Shown in pieces: positions 1 to 7,857 of a stretch of DNA of 64,000 nt. The translations under genes were made by a program, and so were the position numbers. Location of the stretch: NCBI GenBank assembly GCA_025057155.1, contig JANWYD010000004.1, positions 62,001-126,000 on the forward strand, read 5' to 3'. This stretch comes from Chloroflexaceae bacterium (GTDB lineage: Bacteria > Chloroflexota > Chloroflexia > Chloroflexales > Chloroflexaceae). Each line of letters starts with the position of its first letter. The stretch's first letter is position 1. The notes beneath the pieces are model-generated. The model did not search any database. It was not told the origin of the DNA and saw only the letters and a program-made list of their open reading frames with translations.

Positions 1-8
1 TCTGACTA

Positions 9-37
9 TTGTCGTATTGCATCGTACGACCTATACT
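9..37 (+). promoter_or_regulatory. Putative sigma70 promoter of the pilin genes
   Basis: A -35-like TTGTCG (9-14) and a -10-like TATACT (32-37) are separated by exactly 17 bp. They lie about 60 bp upstream of the first pilin start and read toward it. No start site is known; this is inferred from hexamers and spacing only. Confidence 0.4.
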
Positions 38-96
38 GCCAACGCGTAGAGCAAAACCTCTACCAACAACACTCGTACCTGAAGGGAGGTGAAACG

Positions 97-255
97 ATGC
101 TTCGCAGCTTCTTCGCCAAGGAAGAGGGTCAGGGTCTGGTCGAGTACGCGCTCATTCTCGTGCTGATCGCCATTGTTGTTATCGGTGTTCTGACGCTGCT
201 CGGCCGCCAGGTCTCGACCGTCTTCTCGCAGATCAACAGCGGTCTCAGCCGCTAG
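97..255 (+). CDS. Flp/Fap-type pilin, copy 1
   Basis: A 52-residue prepilin of the Flp (type IVb, tad) family. A short basic/acidic leader ending KEEG is followed by QGLVEYAL, matching the prepilin peptidase site G|xxxxEY with Glu and Tyr at mature positions 5 and 6. One long hydrophobic helix (about residues 17-36) and a short polar tail follow. In the Flp family such subunits are processed by a TadV/CpaA-like peptidase and assembled by Tad/Cpa proteins, none of which is in this window. The ATG has a strong GGGAGGT Shine-Dalgarno 5-11 bases upstream. The coding sequence is identical to the next gene except for the stop codon (TAG here). Confidence 0.88.
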   Translation: MLRSFFAKEEGQGLVEYALILVLIAIVVIGVLTLLGRQVSTVFSQINSGLSR

Positions 256-345
256 TCCGCTATCCGCGACACCTGTTCAACTAATGTACGCCTGTCGGTT
301 CAACGTTCTACTCAGCAATCTAGCCAGCACACAGGAGTACAACCA

Positions 346-504
346 ATGCTTCGCAGCTTCTTCGCCAAGGAAGAGGGTCAGGGTCTGGTCGAGTACGCGC
401 TCATTCTCGTGCTGATCGCCATTGTTGTTATCGGTGTTCTGACGCTGCTCGGCCGCCAGGTCTCGACCGTCTTCTCGCAGATCAACAGCGGTCTCAGCCG
501 CTAA
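346..504 (+). CDS. Flp/Fap-type pilin, copy 2
   Basis: This gene encodes the same 52-residue Flp pilin as the gene 90 bp upstream, with all 156 sense-codon bases identical by eye; only the stop (TAA instead of TAG) and the flanks differ. Its ribosome binding site (GGAG about 10 bases before ATG) differs from copy 1, so the identity covers only the coding sequence. Conserved synonymous positions point to very recent duplication or gene conversion, not only protein-level selection. A hairpin follows the stop after about 25 bp, so the two genes probably form one short transcript. Confidence 0.88.
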   Translation: MLRSFFAKEEGQGLVEYALILVLIAIVVIGVLTLLGRQVSTVFSQINSGLSR

Positions 505-527
505 CCTCTTCACCTCGGCTCAATGCC

Positions 528-558
528 AAGCGCCTCGCCAGCATTCGGCGGGGCGCTT
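528..558 (+). terminator. Hairpin after the pilin pair
   Basis: A 12-bp stem (528-539 with 547-558, one T-G wobble) around a 7-base loop lies 24 bp after the second pilin stop. There is no long T-run, so termination efficiency is uncertain. Confidence 0.5.
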
Positions 559-579
559 CGCGTTGGGACGCGCCGGTGC

Positions 580-585
580 TACAAT
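580..585 (+). promoter_or_regulatory. Putative -10 box of the MFS gene
   Basis: TACAAT preceded by TGC (extended -10 style) lies 36 bp before the GTG start of the MFS gene. The matching -35 at 557-562 (TTCGCG) is weak. Confidence 0.35.
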
Positions 586-621
586 ACGGCAATCTGGCCC
601 TGCAACGACGAGGGAGCACCG

Positions 622-2076
622 GTGAACGACGATTCACGCAAGTGGTGGGCGCTGGCGGCGGTGGGCAGCGGCGTGTTGCTGTCAACGATAGACGGTTCGA
701 TTGTCAACATTGCTCTGGGCGCCCTCGTTGCCGCGTTCAACGCTAATCTCAACGTGGTCGAGTGGGTGATGCTGGCCTACCTGCTGACCATTTCATGTTT
801 GCTGCTGCTGATGGGCCGGCTGGGGGATATGTTCGGTAAACGCCGGGTGTACTACGCTGGTCTGGGGATCTTCACCCTGGCATCGGCGTTGTGCGGGCTG
901 GCCCCCACTATCGGCGCGTTGATCGGCTTTCGGGTGCTACAGGGGGTGGGCGCGGCGATGATCCAGGCAGTGGGGCCGGCCCTGCTGGTTATGGCGTTTC
1001 CACCGCGCGAGCGGGGCACGGCGCTGGGCGCGATCGGCTCGTTTGTGGCGGCGGGGATTCTGATTGGCCCGGCTCTCGGCGGCGTACTGCTGCGCTATGT
1101 CGGCTGGGAAGCGATCTTTTTCGTTAATGTGCCTGTGGGTATGGCAGGGATGTGGCTCACGTTGCGCAGTATCGCTCCCGACCGGGCGCCAGCGGGCGGG
1201 CAGGTGTTCGATGTGGCGGGCGCGCTGCTGTTGATGGTCACCCTGCTGGGCTTACTCCTCGCACTCACCGAGGGGCCGGTCTGGGGGTGGAACGATCCGC
1301 GCATCGCCGCGCTGTTCGCGCTCTCTGGCGCGGCGGGGGCGGCCTTTCTGGTCTGGGAGTGGCGCTTCCCCCAGCCGATGATCAGGCCGACCATGTTTCG
1401 CGCGCCCGCCTTTTCCCTCAACCTGCTGGCGAGCTTTTTGCTGTTTCTCGGACTGTCCTTCAATCTGCTGCTGACCCCCCTGTTGCTGCAATTCGTGCTC
1501 AACCTCGATTTGCAGACCACTGGACTGGCGCTGATGGGCCTGCCGCTGGCGCTTTCGCTGGTCGCGCCGATCAGCGGGCGCCTCTCCGACCGTATCGGGC
1601 CGCAGGTCCTCACCCTGGCCGGTCTGCTAATCGCGGCAGCCAGTCTGATCGCGATGAGTTTTGCCGGGGTAGGTACGCCGCTGGTCTATCTGATCGGGTG
1701 CTTGCTCGCGCTCGGGGTGGGGGTGGGTCTGTTCCAGAGCCCCAATAACAGCACCGTGCTGGGCAACGCGCCGCCCGAAGCCCTGGGGGTGGCCAGCAGC
1801 CTGCTGGCGATTATGCGCAATCTGGGCCAGACGGCGGGCGTGGCGATAGCCGGAGCGGTCTGGGCTTCGCGCGTGTTCGCCCTCCACGGCGGCCCGATCA
1901 GCCCGATCACTGCCGCGCCGCCCGCGACCCTGGCCGCAGGCTTCGATCTGGCGATGCGCGTGGCGGCGGGTCTGGTGCTGCTGGCGCTTGCGCCCTCCCT
2001 GGCGGGCGGGCGGGCCCTGGCGCGGCAGGCGCTGTCGGCCCGGGCGGATGAGAGCACTGATGTTTTGATCCACTGA
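622..2076 (+). CDS. MFS drug/solute exporter, DHA2-like
   Basis: A 484-residue polytopic membrane protein of the major facilitator superfamily, most like the 14-helix DHA2 (EmrB/QacA) proton-coupled multidrug exporters. TM1 carries the family signature STIDGSIVNIAL (residues about 21-32). The MFS motif A, GRLGDMFGKRR, follows TM2 near residue 65, and a second motif-A-like loop (SGRLSDRIGPQ) starts the C-terminal half. Length and hydrophobic pattern fit 12-14 helices. I chose the GTG at 622 because GAGGGA sits 8 bases upstream and the residues in front of it read as non-conserved leader; an in-frame upstream start exists at 523 inside the preceding hairpin. The gene stands alone, with no adjacent regulator. 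The substrate cannot be told. Confidence 0.85.
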   Translation: MNDDSRKWWALAAVGSGVLLSTIDGSIVNIALGALVAAFNANLNVVEWVMLAYLLTISCLLLLMGRLGDMFGKRRVYYAGLGIFTLASALCGLAPTIGALIGFRVLQGVGAAMIQAVGPALLVMAFPPRERGTALGAIGSFVAAGILIGPALGGVLLRYVGWEAIFFVNVPVGMAGMWLTLRSIAPDRAPAGGQVFDVAGALLLMVTLLGLLLALTEGPVWGWNDPRIAALFALSGAAGAAFLVWEWRFPQPMIRPTMFRAPAFSLNLLASFLLFLGLSFNLLLTPLLLQFVLNLDLQTTGLALMGLPLALSLVAPISGRLSDRIGPQVLTLAGLLIAAASLIAMSFAGVGTPLVYLIGCLLALGVGVGLFQSPNNSTVLGNAPPEALGVASSLLAIMRNLGQTAGVAIAGAVWASRVFALHGGPISPITAAPPATLAAGFDLAMRVAAGLVLLALAPSLAGGRALARQALSARADESTDVLIH

Positions 2077-2151
2077 GGACACTGAGCCGTGTGGCTCGCT
2101 ACACTCGCGCCGCCAGTGTTGCAGGTCAATCGTTTCGCGAAACGCTATAAT
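2069..2151 (+). repeat. About 80-bp dispersed repeat, copy A
   Basis: This stretch begins inside the last codons of the MFS gene (GATCCACTGAGGACACTGAG), passes a GAGCC/GGCTC mini-hairpin and ends at GTCAATCGTTTCGCGAAACG. A diverged copy lies inverted at 16312-16392. Copy A ends in a TATAAT-like hexamer at 2146-2151. Confidence 0.65.
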
Positions 2152-2152
2152 G

Positions 2153-2183
2153 CGATTCTGGATTTGAGATTGCTGGCGATTGC
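2153..2183 (+). repeat. AT-rich heptad-type repeat (GATTCTGGATTTGAGATTG)
   Basis: A degenerate member of the GATTTTG/GGATT word-repeat family that recurs in intergenic gaps across the window. Confidence 0.5.
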
Positions 2184-2280
2184 CTCCTGTAGGGCGAAGT
2201 CTTCCCAGGCCCAACCTGGAGGGTTGCGCTACAGGGTTCAAGGGCGGGCAGGGGGACAGGGAGACCCCCTTCCCCGCTGA

Positions 2281-4008
2281 TCAGACTTCGCGGAAGATGA
2301 AGGGCAGCGCGGCAAGCACGCGGGTGCGCAGGGCCTCTTCGAGCAGGGCAGGGAGGAAGCTCCGGGCTTCGGCGGGAGGAAAAGGGCGTGGGAGCAGATC
2401 GCGCCGGCCCCCGCCGCGCACCATCAGCAGGGTGGGGCGCGGATCGGGGGGCAGGCCGGCCAGTTCGCGGGCGCGGGCCACTGCGGCGGGCAGACCCCCC
2501 AGGTCGTCCACCAGGCCGAACAGGGCCGCCTCGCGCCCCGTCCAGACGCGCCCGCCAGCGATCGGCTCAAGGCGCTCCTCCTCGATGCCGCGCCCCTCGC
2601 GCACGCGGTCCTTGAAGATGGCGTAGGTCTCGAACACGGTGCGGGTGAGAGCGTCGCGCTCGTTGGCCTCCAGCGGGCGCAGGGGCGAAAAGAGGCCGCT
2701 ATTGGCTCCCCGGCTGATCACTCCCACGCCGATGCGCGCCCGTTCAAGCAAGGCGGCGCCATTCACGCGCACAGCGAGGACGCCGATGCTGCCGGTAAGG
2801 GTGGCCGGGCGAGCCATGATCGCCCGCGCCGGAGCAGCGATGTAGTAGCCTCCCGAAGCCGCCACGTCACCCATGCTGACCACGAGCGGCTTGAGCCGGC
2901 TGAGGCGCAGGGCCTCGCGCCAGATCAGGTCGGAGGCGAACGAGTCGCCGCCGGGGGAGTCGATATGCATCACGATGGCGGCGATGCGCCGGTCGCGCTC
3001 GGCGCGACGCAGGGCCTGGGCGATGGTGTCGCTGCCGGCGAGGTTGCCGCCGATAATCGGCAGCGGCAGGGGCGAGCGCCGGCTCGGCCCGGTGGCGATG
3101 GCCCCGATGACGGGGATCACCCCTACAAAGCGGCGCTCGCGACGGGCTGGGGGCAGGGGCAGCCAGCGGTCGGCCTGCAGCCAGTCAATCAACGCCAGCC
3201 CATCGTCGCCTCCGGCGGGTGTCGTGGTCTCCGCAGCGTCCGGGTGGTCGAGGCCCCGCAGGTATGCTTCCAGCTCGTCTTCGTAGCACGTCGCATCGAG
3301 CAAACCGGCTTCGCGGGCGGCATCGGCGCGGAAGGGGGCGCGATCAATCAAGGCGCGAACCTGGTCGGTGCTGAGACCGCGCGCAGCGGCGATGGTCTCG
3401 ACGAGCATCGTGAAGCGGTCGTCAACGAGCCGTTCGAGCTGCTCGCGGGCCTCCGGCGAAAGCGAGGCGCGGGCCAACTGGTCGCCGCCGCTCTTGTAGG
3501 GCGACACGGCGATGACCTCGGCCTCCAGCCCGGCCAGACGGAGAGCGTCGCCAAAGAAGGTCACCTCGACTCGCAGGCCGGTCAGGTTGAGATAGGCCGT
3601 GGGCGGCATTACCACCCTGTCGGCGCAACAGGCTGCGAAATAGGCGCGCGTATCGGCGGAGGGCAGATAGGCCACCACGCGCTTGCCGGCGTCGCGGTAG
3701 ACGCGGAGGATCTCGTGGAGACCCTGAATGGCGGCCCATCCCGCGCTGAGATCGCGGATGACCAGCACCACGCCGCGAATATGCGGATCGTCGGCCAGAC
3801 GCTCGAAGCGCCGCCGCAGGATCTGCAGGCTGAGAGGCGAGGCGACCCCGCCCAGGCGCCCCTGCCACCAGACGAGCGGCTCGGTCAGTTCGGGCAGGGC
3901 GCCGCTTACCTCCATGCGCACCCAGTCAGTGCGGCGACGCCGCAGCCGGCGCCAGAGATTCACGCTCTTCCGCCAGAGAGCAGTTAGCAGATACGTGAGT
4001 GTTGCCAT
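2281..4008 (-). CDS. sppA: Signal peptide peptidase SppA (67K type)
   Basis: A 575-residue S49 serine protease with two tandem SppA domains, the long architecture of E. coli SppA. In that family it degrades cleaved signal peptides at the membrane using a Ser-Lys dyad. The N-terminal domain carries the lysine in VSPYKSGGDQ; the C-terminal domain carries the nucleophile in GDVAASGGYYIAAPA, and the HIDSPGG motif precedes it. The N-terminus (about residues 1-25) is short, hydrophobic then very basic (RRLRRRR), suiting an inner-membrane anchor. The start at 4008 (MATLTYLL) is chosen over an upstream ATG at 4182, whose 58 extra residues are Cys/Arg/Pro-rich and overlap a repeat hairpin. The gene appears monocistronic; the 720-bp gap upstream is full of palindromes. 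Confidence 0.9.
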   Translation of the reverse strand: MATLTYLLTALWRKSVNLWRRLRRRRTDWVRMEVSGALPELTEPLVWWQGRLGGVASPLSLQILRRRFERLADDPHIRGVVLVIRDLSAGWAAIQGLHEILRVYRDAGKRVVAYLPSADTRAYFAACCADRVVMPPTAYLNLTGLRVEVTFFGDALRLAGLEAEVIAVSPYKSGGDQLARASLSPEAREQLERLVDDRFTMLVETIAAARGLSTDQVRALIDRAPFRADAAREAGLLDATCYEDELEAYLRGLDHPDAAETTTPAGGDDGLALIDWLQADRWLPLPPARRERRFVGVIPVIGAIATGPSRRSPLPLPIIGGNLAGSDTIAQALRRAERDRRIAAIVMHIDSPGGDSFASDLIWREALRLSRLKPLVVSMGDVAASGGYYIAAPARAIMARPATLTGSIGVLAVRVNGAALLERARIGVGVISRGANSGLFSPLRPLEANERDALTRTVFETYAIFKDRVREGRGIEEERLEPIAGGRVWTGREAALFGLVDDLGGLPAAVARARELAGLPPDPRPTLLMVRGGGRRDLLPRPFPPAEARSFLPALLEEALRTRVLAALPFIFREV

Positions 4009-4054
4009 AGACCATTCGCAGCGTGCGCAGCAGCAGGGCGGAACGAAAATATTT

Positions 4055-4077
4055 CTGGGAGGGCTCGGCCCTCCCAG
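4055..4077. repeat. GGGAGGGC palindrome (family P1)
   Basis: Arms CTGGGAGGGC and GCCCTCCCAG, 10-bp stem with a 3-base loop. The same arms recur at 17630, 27483, 54674 and 56178. Confidence 0.7.
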
Positions 4078-4145
4078 GTCCCGCCGGCGGGCAGGAGTGC
4101 GGGCAAATCTGATTGACCCGCGCTTGCTCTGCCCGGGGGGCGGCT

Positions 4146-4232
4146 CCTCACCCTTCCCCGACCTTCTCCCGATCCGCTGCAAGTGGAGCGGGAGGGGGCG
4201 CCGAGCGCAGCGAGGCGGGGGAGGGTGAAGAC
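4146..4232. repeat. Long imperfect palindrome (CCTCACCC / GGGTGAAG ends)
   Basis: A roughly 87-bp C-rich to G-rich imperfect inverted repeat. Outer arms run from CCTCACCCTTCCCC to GGGGGAGGGTGAAG, and inner arms from TCTCCCGATCCGC to GTGGAGCGGGAGG. It resembles the MITE-like palindromic repeats seen in many GC-rich bacteria. Only one copy was noticed here. Confidence 0.55.
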
Positions 4233-4292
4233 AGCCAACCGCCTGTTATCTATCAGTGGCCGTTGAATACAATGATGCGCAGCCATATGAGG

Positions 4293-4326
4293 CAATCTAA
4301 AATCCAAAATCCACAATCCAAAATCG
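4293..4326. repeat. AT-rich heptad repeat array
   Basis: Tandem variants of AAAATCC/ACAATCC (reverse GGATTTT), about 4.5 units. It is one of the clearest members of the heptad family in this window. Confidence 0.7.
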
Positions 4327-4507
4327 CCTCAGGCATTATACCAGGCTCGCTCGGAGCCGACGCGGCTTCACTGTTCCTCATTCCACGCGCCGGATGGCGC
4401 GTCCAGTTGTATGGTAGACTTTTACGAGGCTGCACCGAACGCCACTACAGGGCTTATGCCGAGACCGTCTCCCACTGCGCAGTGTGAGGCGGCTACGCCG
4501 CCCATAT

Positions 4508-4558
4508 GGTTCTTTTGAGGTTTTGGCGTGGCTGCGACGCCAAAACCTCAAAAAAACC
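4508..4558. repeat. 51-bp near-perfect palindrome
   Basis: A perfect 17-bp stem (4513-4529 with 4537-4553, core TTTTGAGGTTTTGGCGT) and a 7-base loop, extended after one mismatch by GGTT/AACC. Neither strand has a T-run after the stem, so it is not a standard intrinsic terminator. It is the longest perfect inverted repeat I found. Confidence 0.75.
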
Positions 4559-4729
4559 GGGATGTGGGGCTGGCCCATGGCTCTGGCGCAAGCTCTGATG
4601 CAACCAGGATATAATTTCGCTGCGCACTCTTTCGTATCACCCTTTGCGTAAGTGCGGAGGGCTGTCCTCACCGCGCCCCTCCAGACGGGGAAATAGCGCG
4701 CCACCCTCCGGGTGCGCTGCACGATAGAT

Positions 4730-5938
4730 ATGACTCGAACCGCAGGTGTTCTGATCACGCTTCTGGCAATCGCCCTGCTGCTCACCGGCTGCGGCAGCAG
4801 ACCGCTGCTCGGAGACGTCACCCTCAGCGCCGACGTTTTCGATCCCGCCGAGGCCGGCGCGCCGCTCACTATCGCCTACACTGTAGGCCGCGACGCCACG
4901 GTGGACATCTACGTTCTTGATGCTAGCGGCGCGCGCTACGACCTGCGGCGCTCCCAGCCGCGCGTGGCTAGCCGCGAGCCTTACGTGCTGCGCTTCGACG
5001 GCACGGCGCCCACCGGCGACCCGGTGCTGGTGCGCCGCCTGCTGCCACCCGGCGCCTACACCATCGTCGTGGCCGCTCAGACCGACGCCGGGCAGCGCGA
5101 CGAGCGCCGTCTTCCGCTCACCATCACCGGTGACGAGACCCCCCTGCCCGACATCGAGAACCTCACCGTCGCGCCGCCTGTCATCTCACCCAATGCCGAC
5201 GCGATTGACGACGTCGCCGAGTTCACCTACCGGCTGCCCGTAAGCGCTACGGTGGACATCGAGGTGATCGCTCCCGACGGCGAGATCATCCCCGTGGTGA
5301 CACGCGAAGACGAAGGACCCTACGAACAGCACCACGTCTGGAACGGCAAACGCCCTGATGGCTCGCTGCTGCCGGCAGGGGTCTATACCTACACCGTGCG
5401 CGCCGCGGATCGCTTCGGCAACCAGGTGCAACGCCAGGGATCGATCGAACTGGCGAACGTAGGCCAGCCCGAGGCGCGAATCGTTTCAGCGTATATCGCT
5501 CCGCAGCGCGTCATGCTCGGCGAAGTAATCACCGTCACCGTGCGCGTGCGGAACACCGGCGCCGTGCCCATCCGCACCTACGGCCCGCCCAGCGGCTTCG
5601 AGTACACCACCGATGAGGTTTTCTCCTCGGTCGAGGGCGGGCGCTACGCCGCCCAGGCCGGCGGTTTCTGGCGCCTGGGCATGGACTGGGACGCCAACAG
5701 CGGCGGCGGGGCCAAACGCTATCCCTTCCGCTGGGCCCTCAGCGCCAGGCCCCCCGAACAATGGAGCGTGCCGGGGGTCGAAGATTTCTTCATGCCCGGC
5801 GAAGAGATTACCATCGTCGGGCGGGTGCGCGTACTGCAGCGCGAGACCAGAATGGGCTTCTACGTCGGCCTGATCCAGGACGGGGTGGGCTTCTTTCAGG
5901 ATCGCACCGCGCGTACTATCGTCGAGGTGGGGTTCTAG
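4730..5938 (+). CDS. Lipoprotein with FlgD-like Ig domain
   Basis: A 402-residue predicted lipoprotein: hydrophobic signal peptide and lipobox LLTGC (Cys near residue 20). Three beta-rich segments follow. The first (about 25-140) is Ig-like; the second (about 145-245) matches the FlgD-Ig/gliding-motility C-terminal pattern, starting VISPNADAIDD and containing WNGKRPDGSLLPAGVYTYTVRA. The third (about 250-400) is a CARDB-like domain beginning APQRVMLGEVITVTVRVRNTG. The role is unknown; such domains usually mediate surface or scaffold interactions. The ATG at 4730 gives a proper signal peptide; a GTG 18 bases upstream is possible. Downstream is a permease gene on the same strand, but a 170-bp gap with a palindrome separates them. 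Confidence 0.75.
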   Translation: MTRTAGVLITLLAIALLLTGCGSRPLLGDVTLSADVFDPAEAGAPLTIAYTVGRDATVDIYVLDASGARYDLRRSQPRVASREPYVLRFDGTAPTGDPVLVRRLLPPGAYTIVVAAQTDAGQRDERRLPLTITGDETPLPDIENLTVAPPVISPNADAIDDVAEFTYRLPVSATVDIEVIAPDGEIIPVVTREDEGPYEQHHVWNGKRPDGSLLPAGVYTYTVRAADRFGNQVQRQGSIELANVGQPEARIVSAYIAPQRVMLGEVITVTVRVRNTGAVPIRTYGPPSGFEYTTDEVFSSVEGGRYAAQAGGFWRLGMDWDANSGGGAKRYPFRWALSARPPEQWSVPGVEDFFMPGEEITIVGRVRVLQRETRMGFYVGLIQDGVGFFQDRTARTIVEVGF

Positions 5939-5988
5939 ATCTTCCGAGATAAACGCAGACAGGCGCAGCCCTCGCCGTTTGCCGGGGC

Positions 5989-6011
5989 GCGGGGAAACCT
6001 GATTTCCCCGC
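5989..6011. repeat. GGGGAAA...TTTCCCC palindrome (family P2)
   Basis: Arms GCGGGGAAA and TTTCCCCGC around a 5-base loop, between the lipoprotein and permease genes. Related copies lie at 18822, 26242 and 60655. Confidence 0.6.
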
Positions 6012-6109
6012 ACCGCCGCTGCTGCAGGCAGGAGGGTCCGGGAGAGCGCGCGCTTCCCGGAAGAATCCCGTTGGGTGGAGGTGCGCCGACACAGGGAGGC
6101 AAGAAGGTC

Positions 6110-7360
6110 ATGACCCTTCAGGATATGCTTCAGACCGCCCTGGAGAACCTGGGCCGGCGCAAGGTGCGCACGGCGCTGACCTCGACCGGGGTCGTCGTGG
6201 GCATTCTGACGATCGTCACCATGGTGTCGCTGGGCGTGGGGGTGCAGCGCGAGATCCGCGAGCAGTTCGCGGCCCTGGGGCTGGAGAACGTCTTTGTGCG
6301 CCCTGGCCAGCAGCAGGAGCAGGACTTCTTCACCCAGTTCGGCCCTCCGATGCCCGCCCGGCCGATCACGCCGGAGGTGGTGGCCCGGTGGGAGCAACTG
6401 CCCGGCGTGCGCGAAGTGACGACGCGGATAAGCCTGGACCAGACAACGACGCTGCTGGAGTTCCCGGAAGGCGGGACATGGCCCGTGCGGGTCACCGGCC
6501 TGGATGTGATCGCCAACCCCTTCCGCGCCCCGCCGGCGATCCTGGCTGGCGCGCCTGGCCCGCTTGAAGCGGCCGGGCAGGTGGTGCTGGCCGCGGGAGC
6601 CTTGCCGCCCGGCGCGCGCCCCGAGGAACTCCTGGGACGTAAGGTGGCGATTGTGCTGCGCAGCCCGCGGGGCGAAACCGAACGCTTCCCGCTCACCGTC
6701 GCAGGCGTGAACGATAGTGCCGACAGAGAGGTGCAGGCGAGCGCGGCGGATATGGCGGCGATGAAAGCCTGGTGGTTCAACACCCCCGACTATCTGGAAC
6801 GCTACGGCTACGACGAAGCGGTCATTCGAGCCAGCGACGTGGCGGCGGCCGCCGAACTGGTGCGCGCCCTGCGGAGCGAGGGCTTCCGGGTGCAATCGCT
6901 CGAACTCATCCTGCAACAGGCCAATCGCGTCTTCGCGGTCATCAACGTCATGCTGGCCTCGGTGGGCGGGCTGGCGCTGTTCGTGGCCAGCCTGGGCATC
7001 GTCAACACCATGATCATGGCCATCTACGAGCGGACTCGCGAGATCGGCACGTTGAAAGCGATCGGCGCCTCGCGCGGCGACATCCGGGGCATCTTTATGA
7101 TCGAGGCCGGGCTGATCGGGCTGATCGGCGGGATGATCGGCATCATCGGCGGCTGGCTGATCGGTATGCTGCTCAACAAGGTGATCAACTGGTACATCGC
7201 CCGCGAGCGCCTGCCGCTCGAAGGCGCCTTCTTCGTCACTCCCTGGTGGCTGGCCCTGGCCGCGCTGGCCTTCGCGGCCCTGGTGGGCGTCGTGGCCGGC
7301 CTCTATCCCGCTGCCCGCGCCGCGCGCCTTGATCCCCTGGTGGCGCTGCGGTACGAGTAA
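6110..7360 (+). CDS. MacB/FtsX-type ABC transporter permease
   Basis: A 416-residue membrane protein with the MacB layout: TM1 near residues 20-45 (TSTGVVVGILTIVTMVSLGVG), a periplasmic/extracellular core of about 230 residues, and three C-terminal helices from about residue 285 (FtsX domain). The FtsX motif MAIYERTREIGTLKAIGASRGDIRGIF is clear. In this family such permeases pair with a LolD/MacB-type ATPase and work by mechanotransmission in export or lipoprotein handling; no ATPase gene is adjacent. The ATG at 6110 has AGGGAGG 11-17 bases upstream. The preceding lipoprotein may be functionally linked, but that is only positional. Confidence 0.82.
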   Translation: MTLQDMLQTALENLGRRKVRTALTSTGVVVGILTIVTMVSLGVGVQREIREQFAALGLENVFVRPGQQQEQDFFTQFGPPMPARPITPEVVARWEQLPGVREVTTRISLDQTTTLLEFPEGGTWPVRVTGLDVIANPFRAPPAILAGAPGPLEAAGQVVLAAGALPPGARPEELLGRKVAIVLRSPRGETERFPLTVAGVNDSADREVQASAADMAAMKAWWFNTPDYLERYGYDEAVIRASDVAAAAELVRALRSEGFRVQSLELILQQANRVFAVINVMLASVGGLALFVASLGIVNTMIMAIYERTREIGTLKAIGASRGDIRGIFMIEAGLIGLIGGMIGIIGGWLIGMLLNKVINWYIARERLPLEGAFFVTPWWLALAALAFAALVGVVAGLYPAARAARLDPLVALRYE

Positions 7361-7364
7361 TGTC

Positions 7365-7384
7365 GATTTTGGATTTTGGATTGC
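7365..7384. repeat. AT-rich heptad repeat (GATTTTGGATTTTGGATTGC)
   Basis: Begins 5 bp after the stop codon of the permease gene; same word as at 54588 and 61700. Confidence 0.7.
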
Positions 7385-7641
7385 CGGATGTGCTGTTCCG
7401 CAGGAGCGCGTCCGGATGCCGCGTGCGGCGACGGGACTGGCGCCAGCGGAGCGTCGGGCGTCGCCGGGCAACGGCAGGGGTGACCGGCCGGTCGCCCTGC
7501 CCGCCCGGACGGGCAGGGAGGTTGGAGTTGCTCCTCCCCGGTATGCAGGTAATTGCATGCCCCCTCCAGAGCAGTGTAGCCGCCCCTCGTCCCGCCGCGA
7601 GACACGAACCAGACCGCAACCTGCTTTTCACCTTTTACACT

Positions 7642-7670
7642 CTTTACGCATGCCGGCCCTGTGCTATAAT
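7642..7670 (+). promoter_or_regulatory. Putative dnaE promoter
   Basis: CTTTAC (7642-7647), 17-bp spacer, perfect TATAAT (7665-7670). It reads toward dnaE, whose ATG is 188 bp downstream, implying a long AT-rich leader. Confidence 0.6.
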
Positions 7671-7857
7671 GGAAACTGCGTGTCGAATACTTGTTCGCGC
7701 CGTTCATTATGTTTATTCATGCGATTGCAATGCGGATATTCTGACAGCGCATTGTGGAAAACATTCGTTTTACCTATCTCCAGAACATCTTCAACCTCTT
7801 TTAACTGTAAACGCTTTTTAGAAGCACCCCCTGGCGGGGCGGGGAGTGTAAGGTCCC

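Larger units (their letters stand above)
4009..4729. other. 720-bp repeat-rich intergenic gap
   Basis: I see no convincing gene here. The gap separates divergent sppA (minus) and a lipoprotein gene (plus). It holds at least four different repeat elements, listed separately, and a TATAAT at 4610-4615 that could serve the lipoprotein gene with a leader of about 110 nt, although no good -35 accompanies it. Confidence 0.6.
7361..7857. other. Intergenic region and AT-rich dnaE leader
   Basis: No gene seen. The first part has a heptad repeat right after the permease stop. From about 7620 to 7830 base composition drops sharply in GC against the flanks and includes the dnaE promoter and a leader of about 180 nt. 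Confidence 0.6.

Noticed and set aside
5486-7558. A 690-codon minus frame across the lipoprotein and permease genes
   Set aside because: It is the complement of two well-supported plus genes and has no start signal or recognisable motif.
7753-7761. A DnaA-box-like TGTGGAAAA upstream of dnaE
   Set aside because: A single site with one mismatch and no cluster or AT-rich unwinding element with iterated boxes; not enough for an origin.
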